From positions 1 through 64,000 of the forward strand of contig PACL01000022.1 in NCBI GenBank assembly GCA_002700095.1: DNA of 64,000 nt, read 5' to 3'. Under the pieces are notes generated by a model. The model saw only the letters and a program-made list of their open reading frames with translations, ran no database searches and was not told the DNA's origin. This document shows, one piece after another, positions 26,504-35,075 of this stretch; positions within the stretch are counted from its first letter, which is position 1; each line of letters opens with the position of its first letter. Source of the stretch: Fulvimarina sp. GTDB taxonomy: Bacteria; Pseudomonadota; Alphaproteobacteria; Rhizobiales; Rhizobiaceae. The position numbers and the translations under genes are program-made.

Positions 26504-27946
26504 ATGTACGACAAGGAACGAGACCTGATCGACGCGCTTGCGCGCCGACAGATCGGCCGGCGCGAATTCATGCGCCGGGCCGGGCAGCTGGGCCTCGGCG
26601 CGGCGGCGATGACCGGGCTGATGGGCCAGGCCATGAACCGCTCCCTCGCCCAGGATTCCGGCTTCGACTGGAAGGCGCATCAGGGCACGACCCTGAAGCT
26701 CCTCCTCAACAAGCACCCCTATGCCGACGCGATGATCGCCGACATCGAGGCGTTCAAGGAGCTGACCGGCATGGACGTCACCTATGACGTCTTCCCGGAG
26801 GACGTCTATTTCGACAAGGTGACGGCGGCGCTGTCCTCCGGCTCGAGTGAATACGACGCGCTGATGACCGGCGCCTACCAGACCTGGACCTACGGGCCCG
26901 CCGGCTGGCTGGTCGATCTCAACGAATACATCCAGGACGAGGCCAAGACCGCCGGCACCTGGGACTGGGACGACGTGCTGCCCAACCTTCGCGCCTCGAC
27001 CTCCTGGTCCGGCGTTCCGGGCGAGGCGCTCGGCGGCGAGGGCGCCAAGCAGTGGGCCCTGCCCTGGGCCTTCGAGCTGAACTCGATCAGCTACAACCGC
27101 CGCATCTTCGACGAGATGAAGCTGACCCCGCCCAAGGATCTCGCCGAGCTGATGGAGACGGCCGCGAAGATCTCCAAGGACGGCGACGGCCTCTACGGCG
27201 TCGGCGTGCGCGGCTCGCGCTCCTGGGCGACAATCCATCCGGGCTTCCTGTCGGGCTACGCCAACTTCGGCGCCAAGGACTTCAACGTCGACGGCGGCAT
27301 GCTGAAGGCGGCGATGAACTCCCCCGAAGCCAAGACCTTCACCACCGACTGGGTGAAGATGATCCAGGATTCCGGTCCGAAGAACTGGTCGACCTACACC
27401 TGGTACCAGGTCGGCAACGATCTCGGCGCCGGCGCCTCGGGCATGATCTTCGACGCCGACATCCTCGGCTACTTCCAGAACAACGGCGACACCAAGGAAA
27501 AGGGCAACATCGGCTTCCATGCCTTTGCCGCCAATCCCGACGCCAAACAGCCGACGCCGAACGTCTGGATCTGGTCCCTCGCCATGTCGAACTTCTCCGG
27601 CAAGAAGGACGCCACCTGGTACTTCCTCCAGTGGGCGACCTCCAAGGAGCACGACCGCTTCGGCGCGGTCGAGATGGACATGGTCAACCCGGTCCGCCAG
27701 TCGATCTGGGACGACGAGGACTTCAAGAAGCGGATGGAGCAGAACGAGGGCTACCTGAAGCAGTTCGAGGCCTCGGCTCCCGGCGCCAAGATCTACTTCA
27801 CGCCGCAGCCTTTGTTCTTCGACGTGACCACCGCCTGGGCGGCGATGCTCCAGCGCATGGTCGCCGGGGAGGTGCCGGTCGACGAGGGCCTCGACCAGCT
27901 GGTCGCCTCGATCGACGACCAGATGAGCCAGGCCGGCCTGCAGTAA
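26504..27946 (+). CDS. ABC transporter substrate-binding protein, probable polyol binder
   Basis: 480 residues of the family 1 extracellular solute-binding proteins. The N-terminus carries a twin-arginine-type signal (GRREFMRRAGQLGLGAAAM) with likely cleavage near SLAQDS, so export by Tat is suggested. Mature landmarks are VTYDVFPEDVYFDKVTAALS, YDALMTGAYQTWTYG and WALPWAFELNSISYNRRIF. It binds the substrate in the periplasm for the two permeases that follow. The ATG at 26504 has a GGAGGAAA ribosome-binding site. It lies 56 bp after the regulator gene and is followed by a 239-bp gap holding a strong stem-loop. Confidence 0.86.
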   Translation: MYDKERDLIDALARRQIGRREFMRRAGQLGLGAAAMTGLMGQAMNRSLAQDSGFDWKAHQGTTLKLLLNKHPYADAMIADIEAFKELTGMDVTYDVFPEDVYFDKVTAALSSGSSEYDALMTGAYQTWTYGPAGWLVDLNEYIQDEAKTAGTWDWDDVLPNLRASTSWSGVPGEALGGEGAKQWALPWAFELNSISYNRRIFDEMKLTPPKDLAELMETAAKISKDGDGLYGVGVRGSRSWATIHPGFLSGYANFGAKDFNVDGGMLKAAMNSPEAKTFTTDWVKMIQDSGPKNWSTYTWYQVGNDLGAGASGMIFDADILGYFQNNGDTKEKGNIGFHAFAANPDAKQPTPNVWIWSLAMSNFSGKKDATWYFLQWATSKEHDRFGAVEMDMVNPVRQSIWDDEDFKKRMEQNEGYLKQFEASAPGAKIYFTPQPLFFDVTTAWAAMLQRMVAGEVPVDEGLDQLVASIDDQMSQAGLQ

Positions 27947-28069
27947 TTCCGGACGCATCGCCGCGGGGACCAGCTCCGGTCCTCGCCATCGCGGTGCGCC
28001 CGGCAAAAGGCTTGCAGCGCCGCGGCGGGCATCACCCCCGGCCGACGCTGCAAGGCGACCTCCCGAGAC

Positions 28070-28101
28070 CTCCGCGGGCGCTTCACCGAGCGCCCGCGGA
28101 G
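28070..28101 (+). repeat. Perfect 13-bp stem-loop after the binding-protein gene
   Basis: CTCCGCGGGCGCT (28070-28082) and its exact complement AGCGCCCGCGGAG (28089-28101) flank a six-base loop TCACCG. There is no T run after it, so it is not a classic terminator. Its place between the binding-protein and permease genes fits the processing/stability hairpins that keep binding-protein mRNA more abundant than permease mRNA in many ABC operons. That role is inferred. Confidence 0.7.
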
Positions 28102-28185
28102 ACCGGCGCGGCGATACCGCCACTGCAACCGACACATCGACACGCCGCCCCGCGACATCCGATCAAGGCGAATGACAGGCCCGCA

Positions 28186-29139
28186 ATGTCCGCCCTCGAC
28201 CATTCAGCAGCCGCGACCGCGACGAAGGCCGCAACGCCCGCGAGGCGCCGCCGCCGGCGCCAGCGCTGGCTGCCCTATCTCCTATCCCTGCCGGCGCTCC
28301 TGGTGACGGTGTGGATCGTCATCCCGTTCTTTACGGCGATCTACTATTCGATGCTGCGCTACCGGCTGTCGCTGCCGCAGCTCAAGGGCTTCGTCGGGCT
28401 CGACAACTACCTGAATTTCCTGACCGATGGCCGCTTCTGGTACACGGTGCAGGTGTCGCTGCTCTACACGGTGCTCACCGTCGTCATCGAGCTGGTGCTC
28501 GGCCTCGGCATCGCCATCCTGCTGCAGCGCTCCACCCGCTTCAACAATCTCGCCGCCATGCTGCTGCTGCTGCCGCTTATGGTCGCGCCGGCGCTCGCCG
28601 CGCTGATGTGGAAACTGATGACCAATCCGAATTTCGGCGTCCTCAGCTATCTCGTCGGGCTCGCCGGCCTCACCGATTTCCGCTGGGCGTCGGACCCGTC
28701 GACGGCGCTGTTCACGGTGATCCTGGTCGACGTCTGGGTCTACACGCCCTTCATCATGGTGCTGCTGCTCGCCGGGCTGCGCTCGCTGCCCAAGCAGCCC
28801 TTCGAGGCGGCGGCGCTCGACGGCGTGCCGAAGACCTTCGTGTTCTTCCGCATCACCCTGCCGATGCTGATGCCCTACATCCTGACGGCCTCGCTGTTCC
28901 GCATGCTGGAATCGATCCAGCAGTTCGACATCGTCTATGCGATGACCCAGGGCGGCCCCGGCAACACGCTGACCGTCTTCCAGGTCGAGAGCTACCTGCA
29001 GTTTTTCCAGTTCACCAATGTCGGGCGCTCGGCCGCCCTCCTCATGGTGCTCTGGGCGATCACCTACTTCCTGTCCAACGTCTTCGTGAAGAACTGGCTG
29101 CGGCTGCGCGAGCGGGCGCAGGGCGTTGCGGCCGAATAG
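28186..29139 (+). CDS. Carbohydrate ABC transporter permease (MalF-type)
   Basis: 317 residues with a basic N-terminal tail (RRRRRRQRW) and six membrane segments beginning WLPYLLSLPALLVTVWIVI. The ATPase-coupling motif is FEAAALDGVPKTFVFFRITL. It forms the channel of the CUT1-type importer with the permease that follows after 14 bp. The ATG at 28186 is the first that precedes the conserved tail and helix. Upstream in-frame sequence overlaps the stem-loop and the binding-protein gene. No strong ribosome-binding site is seen. Confidence 0.84.
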   Translation: MSALDHSAAATATKAATPARRRRRRQRWLPYLLSLPALLVTVWIVIPFFTAIYYSMLRYRLSLPQLKGFVGLDNYLNFLTDGRFWYTVQVSLLYTVLTVVIELVLGLGIAILLQRSTRFNNLAAMLLLLPLMVAPALAALMWKLMTNPNFGVLSYLVGLAGLTDFRWASDPSTALFTVILVDVWVYTPFIMVLLLAGLRSLPKQPFEAAALDGVPKTFVFFRITLPMLMPYILTASLFRMLESIQQFDIVYAMTQGGPGNTLTVFQVESYLQFFQFTNVGRSAALLMVLWAITYFLSNVFVKNWLRLRERAQGVAAE

Positions 29140-29153
29140 GGGAGGACGAGACC

Positions 29154-30011
29154 ATGCAGCACATGTCCACCGGCGAGCGGCTTCTGCGCGGCGTCCTGAT
29201 CACGCTGGCGCTGATCTTCTTCCTGTTCCCGATCTTCTGGATCCTGCTGATGAGCTTCCAGACCAATGCGGACATCCTCAGGATCCCGCCGAGCCTCTTC
29301 TTCACCCCGACCCTCGACAACTATGTCGCGCTGATCACCGGCGAGCTGAAGACCGCCAGCGGCGTCCTGAAGCTCGCCTTCATGCAGAACCTCTTCAACT
29401 CCTTCATCCTGTCGACGGCCTCGGTCGCCCTCTCCCTCGTCCTCGCGGTGCCGGCAGCCTATGCGTTTGCCCGCTACAAGTTCCGCTTTTCCGAGGACAT
29501 CGCCTTCACGCTCCTGTCCTTCAAGTTCGCCCCGCCGCTGCTCGTGCTTCTGCCGCTGACGATCTACTTCCAGCAGATCGGCCTCGCCAACACCTATATC
29601 GGCCTGATCTGGGTCTACCAGCTGATCACCCTGCCGCTGATCCTGTGGATCGTGCGCGGCTATTTCGAAGACATCAGCCCGGACATCGAGCACGCCTACC
29701 GGATCGCAGGCCACTCCTGGGCGAAGATGTTCTTCAGGATCTCGATCCCGCTGGCCCGCCCCGGCATTGCGGCGGCCGCCCTCCTCTCCTTCATCTTCGC
29801 CTGGAACAATTTCGTCTTCGCGCTGGTGCTGGCCTCCGCCGACAAGCAGCCGGTGACCGTCGGCGCCCTCGCCTTCGTCACGGCGTCGGGCATCCAGTAC
29901 GGCCAGATCGCCGCCGCCGTCGTGATCTCCATCGCGCCGACGCTCGCCCTCGCTCTGTTCGCCCAGCGCTATCTCGTCGAGGGCCTCTCCCTCGGCGCCG
30001 TGAAAGGGTGA
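29154..30011 (+). CDS. Carbohydrate ABC transporter permease (MalG-type)
   Basis: 285 residues, six membrane segments. The coupling motif is a weak EAA form, EHAYRIAGHSWAKMFFRISI, and the protein ends in the typical MalG tail AQRYLVEGLSLGAVKG. The ATG at 29154 has a GGGGAGGACGAG ribosome-binding site. The first ATPase gene starts 4 bp after its stop. With the preceding permease it forms the membrane part of the importer. Confidence 0.86.
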   Translation: MQHMSTGERLLRGVLITLALIFFLFPIFWILLMSFQTNADILRIPPSLFFTPTLDNYVALITGELKTASGVLKLAFMQNLFNSFILSTASVALSLVLAVPAAYAFARYKFRFSEDIAFTLLSFKFAPPLLVLLPLTIYFQQIGLANTYIGLIWVYQLITLPLILWIVRGYFEDISPDIEHAYRIAGHSWAKMFFRISIPLARPGIAAAALLSFIFAWNNFVFALVLASADKQPVTVGALAFVTASGIQYGQIAAAVVISIAPTLALALFAQRYLVEGLSLGAVKG

Positions 30012-30015
30012 GCCG

Positions 30016-31170
30016 ATGACGACCCTCGAACTCCAGAACGTCACCAAGCGCTACGGCAAGGAGACCGTTCTCCACGGCCTCGACCTTGCCGTCGCCGACG
30101 GCGAGACGGTGGCGATCTTCGGCCCCTCCGGCGCCGGCAAGACGGTGCTCCTCAGGCTGATCGCCGGCATGGCCGAGCCGGAGGAGGGCGAGATCCTGAT
30201 GGACGGCGAGGACCTGATCGACGTCGCGCCGGAAGACCGCTCCGTCGGCATGGCGTTCCAGAATTTTGCGCTGTTCCCCCACATGTCGGCCTTCGACAAC
30301 ATCGCCGCGCCGCTCGATGCGCGGCGAGCAAAGCGCGAGGCGATCGCCGACGGCGTTCACGCGATCGCCAGGCTCCTGAAGATCGACCATGTGCTCGGCC
30401 ACGCGCCCCGGGCGCTCTCCAACGGCCAGAAGCAGCGCACCGCCTTGGCCCGCGCCCTCGTCGGCGCGCCGAAGATCCTCCTCCTCGACGATCCGCTCAG
30501 GAACGTCGACGCCAAGCTGCGCTTCGAGATGCGACTGGAACTGCCTCGGCTGCTCGAAGGCTTCGGCTCGACGGTGCTCTACGTGACGCAGGACTACCGC
30601 GAGGCGATGGCTCTGGGCGACCGCATCGCCGTCCTGATGGACGGGCGCTTCATTCAGGTGGGCACGCCCGAGGAGATCTACCTGACGCCCGCAACCGTCG
30701 CCGTCGCCGAACTCTTCGGCGATCCGGTGATCAATCTCTTCGACGCGCGGGTCGAACCGTCGGGCGGCGGCAGCGTCGCCGTCGTCGGCTCGGCGCGGCT
30801 GGCGCTGTCGCCGGGCTACGCGAACCTTTACGGCACTACCGTCACCCTCGGCATCCGGCCGGAGAACGTCGCCCCGGCAGGGGCCGGGACGGCCGGCGCG
30901 ATCGCCGCCCGCGTCGCAGCGCTGCTGCCGCTCAACGACCGGCTGGTGCGGCTGCTGGTGACCGACGAGGGCGCCGAATTCTACACCTCCCGCGACTTCG
31001 GCGGCGAGACCGCCGGCGAAGGCGCGCGCGTCAACGTCACCGCGGCTTCGCAGGACGTCATCCTCTTCGACAAGGCCAGCCGCCGGCGGATCGCGCCGGA
31101 GGGTGAGGCCGCTGTCATCCCCGCAGCGCCGGTCGGGCGAGAGCACCGGGCAGGACGCGTATCAGCATGA
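30016..31170 (+). CDS. ABC transporter ATP-binding protein with degenerate catalytic residues
   Basis: 384 residues of the MalK/UgpC family with a C-terminal TOBE-like domain (TLGIRPENVAPAG). Walker A GPSGAGKT and Q-loop AFQNFALFPHMS are intact. Walker B reads ILLLDDPLRNVD, with Asp for the catalytic Glu, and the switch histidine is Gln in YVTQDYREAM. The signature is LSNGQKQRTALAR. This subunit should bind ATP but hydrolyse it poorly, so the importer likely has one strong and one weak ATP site, completed by the next gene. Paired, diverged ATPases of this type (GlpS/GlpT) serve glycerol uptake in Rhizobium leguminosarum. Confidence 0.86.
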   Translation: MTTLELQNVTKRYGKETVLHGLDLAVADGETVAIFGPSGAGKTVLLRLIAGMAEPEEGEILMDGEDLIDVAPEDRSVGMAFQNFALFPHMSAFDNIAAPLDARRAKREAIADGVHAIARLLKIDHVLGHAPRALSNGQKQRTALARALVGAPKILLLDDPLRNVDAKLRFEMRLELPRLLEGFGSTVLYVTQDYREAMALGDRIAVLMDGRFIQVGTPEEIYLTPATVAVAELFGDPVINLFDARVEPSGGGSVAVVGSARLALSPGYANLYGTTVTLGIRPENVAPAGAGTAGAIAARVAALLPLNDRLVRLLVTDEGAEFYTSRDFGGETAGEGARVNVTAASQDVILFDKASRRRIAPEGEAAVIPAAPVGREHRAGRVSA

Positions 31171-31264
31171 CGGTGGCATCGAACATCCTTCAGCTGTTGC
31201 GGCCTTCGCGCCCCGCGCAGACCACAGACAATCGACCGCCATCCACACCCAGAAGGCCCAGCCG

Positions 31265-32407
31265 ATGACCGCCTCCGTCGTCCTCAAGACCGTCAACAAG
31301 ATCTACGCCGCCAAGGCGAAGAACCCGATCTATGCGGTGCGCGACTTCTCCATCGAGATCGCGCCCGGCGAGATCGTCGCGCTGCTCGGCTCGTCCGGCT
31401 GCGGCAAGACCTCGACGCTGCGGATGATCGCCGGCTTCGAGGAGGTCACCAAAGGCTCGATCGCCATCGGCGGGCGCGAGATCCACATGCTCCCGCCAGC
31501 CAGGCGCGGCGTTGCCATGGCTTTCGAGGGCTATTCGCTCTATCCGCCGCTGACGCTGCGCCAGAACATCGCCTTCGCGCTGAAATCGGAACGGCTGGGG
31601 AGCGCGGAGACCGACCGGCGCGTCGAAGAGGTGGCAAAACTCCTCGAACTGACGAAGCATCTCGATCGCTATCCCGCCACCGTCTCGGCCGGCCAGCAGC
31701 AGCGCGCCAGCCTCGGCCGGGCGCTGGTGAGGAAGGCCGACCTCTATCTCCTCGACGAGCCGATGGGCCAGCTGGAGCCGCAGCTGCGCGCCATCCTGCG
31801 CGGGCGGCTGAAACGCTATTTGCGCGAACACGGGCTCACCGCCATCCTCGTCACCCACGATCAGACCGAGGCGAATGCGCTGGCAGACCGGATCGCGGTG
31901 ATGGAAGGCGGCGTGCTGCAGCAGTTCGCCTCCCCCGCCGAACTGAAGGAAAAGCCGGCTAATCTTTACGTCGGCACCTTCATCGGCGAGCCGCCCATGA
32001 ACGTCTACCGGGTCGAGCCGCAGATCGCCGACGGCCGGGTGTCGCTGCGGGCCGGCGAGACGGAACTCTTCGGCTACGACGCGGCCCGCATGCAGGACGC
32101 CGTCGTCGGCCTCCTCGCCCGGCAGTCCTCCGTCGTCGTCGGCGTGCGGCCGGCCGACGTCGCGGTATCTCCGGCGAACGGTCGCGGCGGCGCAACGGCG
32201 AAGATCGTCTCCAACCAGTGGATCGGCGACCAGAGCCACCTGGAATCGGCCTTCGGCGACGGCGTCATCGTCGCGACTCTGGACGGACGCTTCGCGGGAT
32301 CCAGCGGCGAGACGCTGTCGGTGAGCGTGCCGCCGGAGAAGCTGCACATCTTCGCCGAGGACGGGCCGGCCCTCGCCCATGGCCGCCATCTGGCCGGAGA
32401 GCCCTGA
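31265..32407 (+). CDS. ABC transporter ATP-binding protein, second subunit
   Basis: 380 residues. Walker A GSSGCGKTS, Walker B LYLLDEPMGQLEP with the catalytic Glu, and the switch His in ILVTHDQTEA are present. The Q-loop is changed (MAFEGYSLYPPLT, Glu for Gln) and the signature is VSAGQQQRASLGRAL rather than LSGGQ. It complements the first ATPase: the site using this subunit's Walker motifs should hydrolyse ATP. The ATG at 31265 directly precedes the conserved TASVVLKTVNKIY. In-frame codons from 31103 overlap the previous gene. Its stop overlaps the kinase start by one base (TGATG). Confidence 0.85.
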   Translation: MTASVVLKTVNKIYAAKAKNPIYAVRDFSIEIAPGEIVALLGSSGCGKTSTLRMIAGFEEVTKGSIAIGGREIHMLPPARRGVAMAFEGYSLYPPLTLRQNIAFALKSERLGSAETDRRVEEVAKLLELTKHLDRYPATVSAGQQQRASLGRALVRKADLYLLDEPMGQLEPQLRAILRGRLKRYLREHGLTAILVTHDQTEANALADRIAVMEGGVLQQFASPAELKEKPANLYVGTFIGEPPMNVYRVEPQIADGRVSLRAGETELFGYDAARMQDAVVGLLARQSSVVVGVRPADVAVSPANGRGGATAKIVSNQWIGDQSHLESAFGDGVIVATLDGRFAGSSGETLSVSVPPEKLHIFAEDGPALAHGRHLAGEP

Positions 32408-33975
32408 TGGCCGATGGCAGCGTCCTGATCGGCATCGATGCCGGCACCTCGGTGATCAAGTCCGTCGCCTTCGACCTCGATGGCCGGCAGCTCGCCGAAG
32501 CGTCGCGGCCCAACGTCTACGAAGCGCTGCCGAACGGCGGCGTGGTGCAGGACATGGCCCGGACCTTCGCCGACACGGCTGAGACGCTGCGCGCCCTCGT
32601 GGAGAAGCTTCCCGGCGGGGCGGCGAGCGTCCTTGCGGTCGCGGTCACCGGCCAGGGGGACGGCACCTGGCTGGCGGACCGGGACGGCGAGCCGGTGGCG
32701 CCCGCCTGGCTCTGGCTCGACGCCCGCGCCGGCGACATCGCGACGGAGCTGACCCGACGCGCGTCCTATCGCCGGCAATACGAGACCACCGGCACCGGCA
32801 TCAATGCCTGCCAGCAGAGCGTCCATCTCCTGCACATGAGCCGGCACACGCCCGAATGGCTGGAGCGGGCGACAACCGCCTTCCACTGCAAGGACTGGCT
32901 CTATTTCAAGCTGACGGGGGAGCGAGCCGTCGATCCGAGCGAGGCGACCTTCACCTTCGGCGATTTTCGCACCCGCACCTACAGCGACGAGGTGATCGCG
33001 GGGCTCGGCCTCGAGCATTGCCGCCAGCTGCTGCCGCCGATCGTCGACGGCCGCCGGCGGAGCCATCGCCTGAGCCCGGACGCTGCCGCCGCCACCGGCC
33101 TTCTCGCCGGAACGCCCGTCATTCTCGGCTATGTCGACGTCGTCTGCACCGCCGTCGGCGGTGGCCTCATCGCTCGGGACGGCGAGGCCGGCTGTTCGGT
33201 CCTCGGCTCGACCGGCATGCACATGCGCCATGTCGGCGGCGCCGACGACGTCCATCTCAACGACGACGGCAGCGGCTACGTCATGCTCCTGCCGGGCGAA
33301 AACTCATATGCCCAGATCCAGTCCAACATGGCGGCGACACTGAACATCGACTGGATGCTGGACCTCGCCTGCGGCATCCTGCGCGACGGGGGTGTCGCGC
33401 GCGAGCGCCGCGATCTCGTCGCCGGCCTCGACGAGCGGGTGCTGGCGGCAAGGCCGCTTGCCGCGATCTACCACCCTCACATTTCCGAGGCCGGCGAACG
33501 CGGCCCGTTCATGGACCCGTTCGCCCGCGCCGGCTTCACCGGGCTTTCCGCCGGCGCCGGCTTCGACGACATGATGCGCAGCGTCCTCGAAGGCCTCGGC
33601 TTTGCCGCCCGGCATTGCTACGAGGCGACCGGCAAGGTTCCCGCCGAGGTGCGGCTCACCGGCGGGGCGGCGCGCTCGAAGGCGATGCGCCAGATCCTCG
33701 CCGACGTGCTCGGTGTGCCGGTGCGCACCGGCGGGATCGCCGAGGCGGGCGCCGCCGGGGCGGTGATGATCGCACTTGTCCAGCAGGGCCACTTCGCCGA
33801 CATCGAGGCGGCGGCCGATGCCTGGGTGACGCCGCGTCTGTCCGAACCGACCCTTCCCGACACCGCGCTCGTCCCCCCCTACGACGCGGCCTTCGACCTC
33901 TACCGCGACCTGTCGGGCATGCTTCGGCCCGCCTGGCAACGGCTCGCGGCCATCAAGCGCGGAATGCGGACATGA
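32407..33975 (+). CDS. FGGY carbohydrate kinase, erythritol-kinase-like (EryA-like)
   Basis: 522 residues, the length of EryA. The ATP-phosphate motif is IGIDAGTSVIKSVAFDLDG and the catalytic region includes VTGQGDGTWLADRDGEPVAP and HCKDWLYFKLTGERAVDPSE. The C-terminal ATPase half has GSTGMHMRH, GGAARSKAMRQILAD and EAGAAGAVM. The resemblance to Brucella erythritol kinase is spread over the whole chain, so phosphorylation of a tetritol or pentitol is the best guess. It overlaps the upstream ATPase gene by one base and the downstream dehydrogenase by four (ATGA). The substrate is not proven, because transporter type and neighbours differ from the classical ery locus. Confidence 0.83.
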   Translation: MADGSVLIGIDAGTSVIKSVAFDLDGRQLAEASRPNVYEALPNGGVVQDMARTFADTAETLRALVEKLPGGAASVLAVAVTGQGDGTWLADRDGEPVAPAWLWLDARAGDIATELTRRASYRRQYETTGTGINACQQSVHLLHMSRHTPEWLERATTAFHCKDWLYFKLTGERAVDPSEATFTFGDFRTRTYSDEVIAGLGLEHCRQLLPPIVDGRRRSHRLSPDAAAATGLLAGTPVILGYVDVVCTAVGGGLIARDGEAGCSVLGSTGMHMRHVGGADDVHLNDDGSGYVMLLPGENSYAQIQSNMAATLNIDWMLDLACGILRDGGVARERRDLVAGLDERVLAARPLAAIYHPHISEAGERGPFMDPFARAGFTGLSAGAGFDDMMRSVLEGLGFAARHCYEATGKVPAEVRLTGGAARSKAMRQILADVLGVPVRTGGIAEAGAAGAVMIALVQQGHFADIEAAADAWVTPRLSEPTLPDTALVPPYDAAFDLYRDLSGMLRPAWQRLAAIKRGMRT

Positions 33976-35009
33976 GCACACTCTCGATCATCGGCGACCA
34001 CTTCATGCTGCCGGAGATGTTCCGCTCGGCGATCGAGGCGGCCTGCGACACCCCGCCCGAGATGGCGCTCCACACCCTCCCCTGGCCGGACGAGCCGATG
34101 GAGCACGGCTACGAAGTCGCCGGCATGGACGGCCTGAAGGAATACCAGGGCTCCGCCGAGGCGACGATCGCAAGGATCGGCGAGGCCGAGATGCTGGTGA
34201 CGCATCTGGCCCCGCTGTCGCGGACAATGTTCGAGAGCCTGCCGCGGCTGCGCTTCGTCGCGGTCTCGCGCGGCGGGCCGGTCAATATCGATATGGCGGC
34301 GGCGCGCGAGGCCGGCGTGCGTGTCGTCAACACGCCGGGACGCAATGCCTCCGCCGTCGCCGAATTCACCCTCGGCGCGATCCTCGCCGAGACCCGCAAC
34401 ATCACCCGCGGCCATGACGCGCTGCGCGGCCAGACCTGGCGCGGCGATCTCTACCGTGCCGACCGGACCGGTCGCGAGCTCTCCGAGATGACCGTCGGCG
34501 TCGTCGGCTACGGCGCCATCGGCACCAAGGTGGTGCGGCTCCTGCGGGCCTTCGGCTGCAAGGTGCTGGTCGCCGATCCCTATGTGCAGCTGGCGCGCGA
34601 CGACAGCGAGACCGGCGTCGAGCATGTCGGCCTCGAGGAACTTCTGGCCCGCTCCGACGTCGTCACCCTGCACTGCCGGGTGACGGAAGAGACGACGAAG
34701 ATCATCAATGCCGAGACCCTCGCCCGGATGAAGCCGGACGCCACCTTCGTCAACACCGCCCGCGGCCCGCTGGTCGACTATGACGCCTTGACCGAGGCGA
34801 TGCAGGCGGGCCACCTGCGCGGCGCGATGCTGGAGCCCTTCGCCGTCGAGCCGGTGCCGCCGGACTGGCCGCTGCTGGCCCTGCCCAACGTGACGCTGAC
34901 GCCGCACATCGCCGGCGCCTCGGTGAAGACGGTGTCCTTCGCCGCCGAGCAGGCCGCCGAGGAAGTGCGCCGCTATCTCGCCGGCGAACCGCCCGTGAAC
35001 CCCTGTTGA
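33972..35009 (+). CDS. D-isomer-specific 2-hydroxyacid dehydrogenase
   Basis: 345 residues. The NAD-binding motif is VGVVGYGAIGTKVVRLLRAF, with the catalytic Arg in FVNTARGPLVD, an acidic residue in GAMLEPFAVEP and His in LTPHIAGAS. It should interconvert a 2-oxo acid and a D-2-hydroxy acid, in the manner of phosphoglycerate or glyoxylate/hydroxypyruvate reductases. The N-terminal 50 residues diverge from well-known members. Its place inside a polyol operon suggests disposal of a two- or three-carbon product such as glyoxylate, glycolate or hydroxypyruvate, which is inference. The start overlaps the kinase stop (ATGA). Confidence 0.84.
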   Translation: MSTLSIIGDHFMLPEMFRSAIEAACDTPPEMALHTLPWPDEPMEHGYEVAGMDGLKEYQGSAEATIARIGEAEMLVTHLAPLSRTMFESLPRLRFVAVSRGGPVNIDMAAAREAGVRVVNTPGRNASAVAEFTLGAILAETRNITRGHDALRGQTWRGDLYRADRTGRELSEMTVGVVGYGAIGTKVVRLLRAFGCKVLVADPYVQLARDDSETGVEHVGLEELLARSDVVTLHCRVTEETTKIINAETLARMKPDATFVNTARGPLVDYDALTEAMQAGHLRGAMLEPFAVEPVPPDWPLLALPNVTLTPHIAGASVKTVSFAAEQAAEEVRRYLAGEPPVNPC

Positions 35010-35075
35010 GGCGCGGACGATCCCGCCTGTCGGACTGGCCGCGCAATCCCGGCCGAGCATGATGGAAGCGAAGCC

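Noticed and set aside
27052-28185. Extension of the first polyol permease upstream into the binding-protein gene
   Set aside because: The frame is open but overlaps the binding-protein gene and the hairpin. Homology starts only at 28186.
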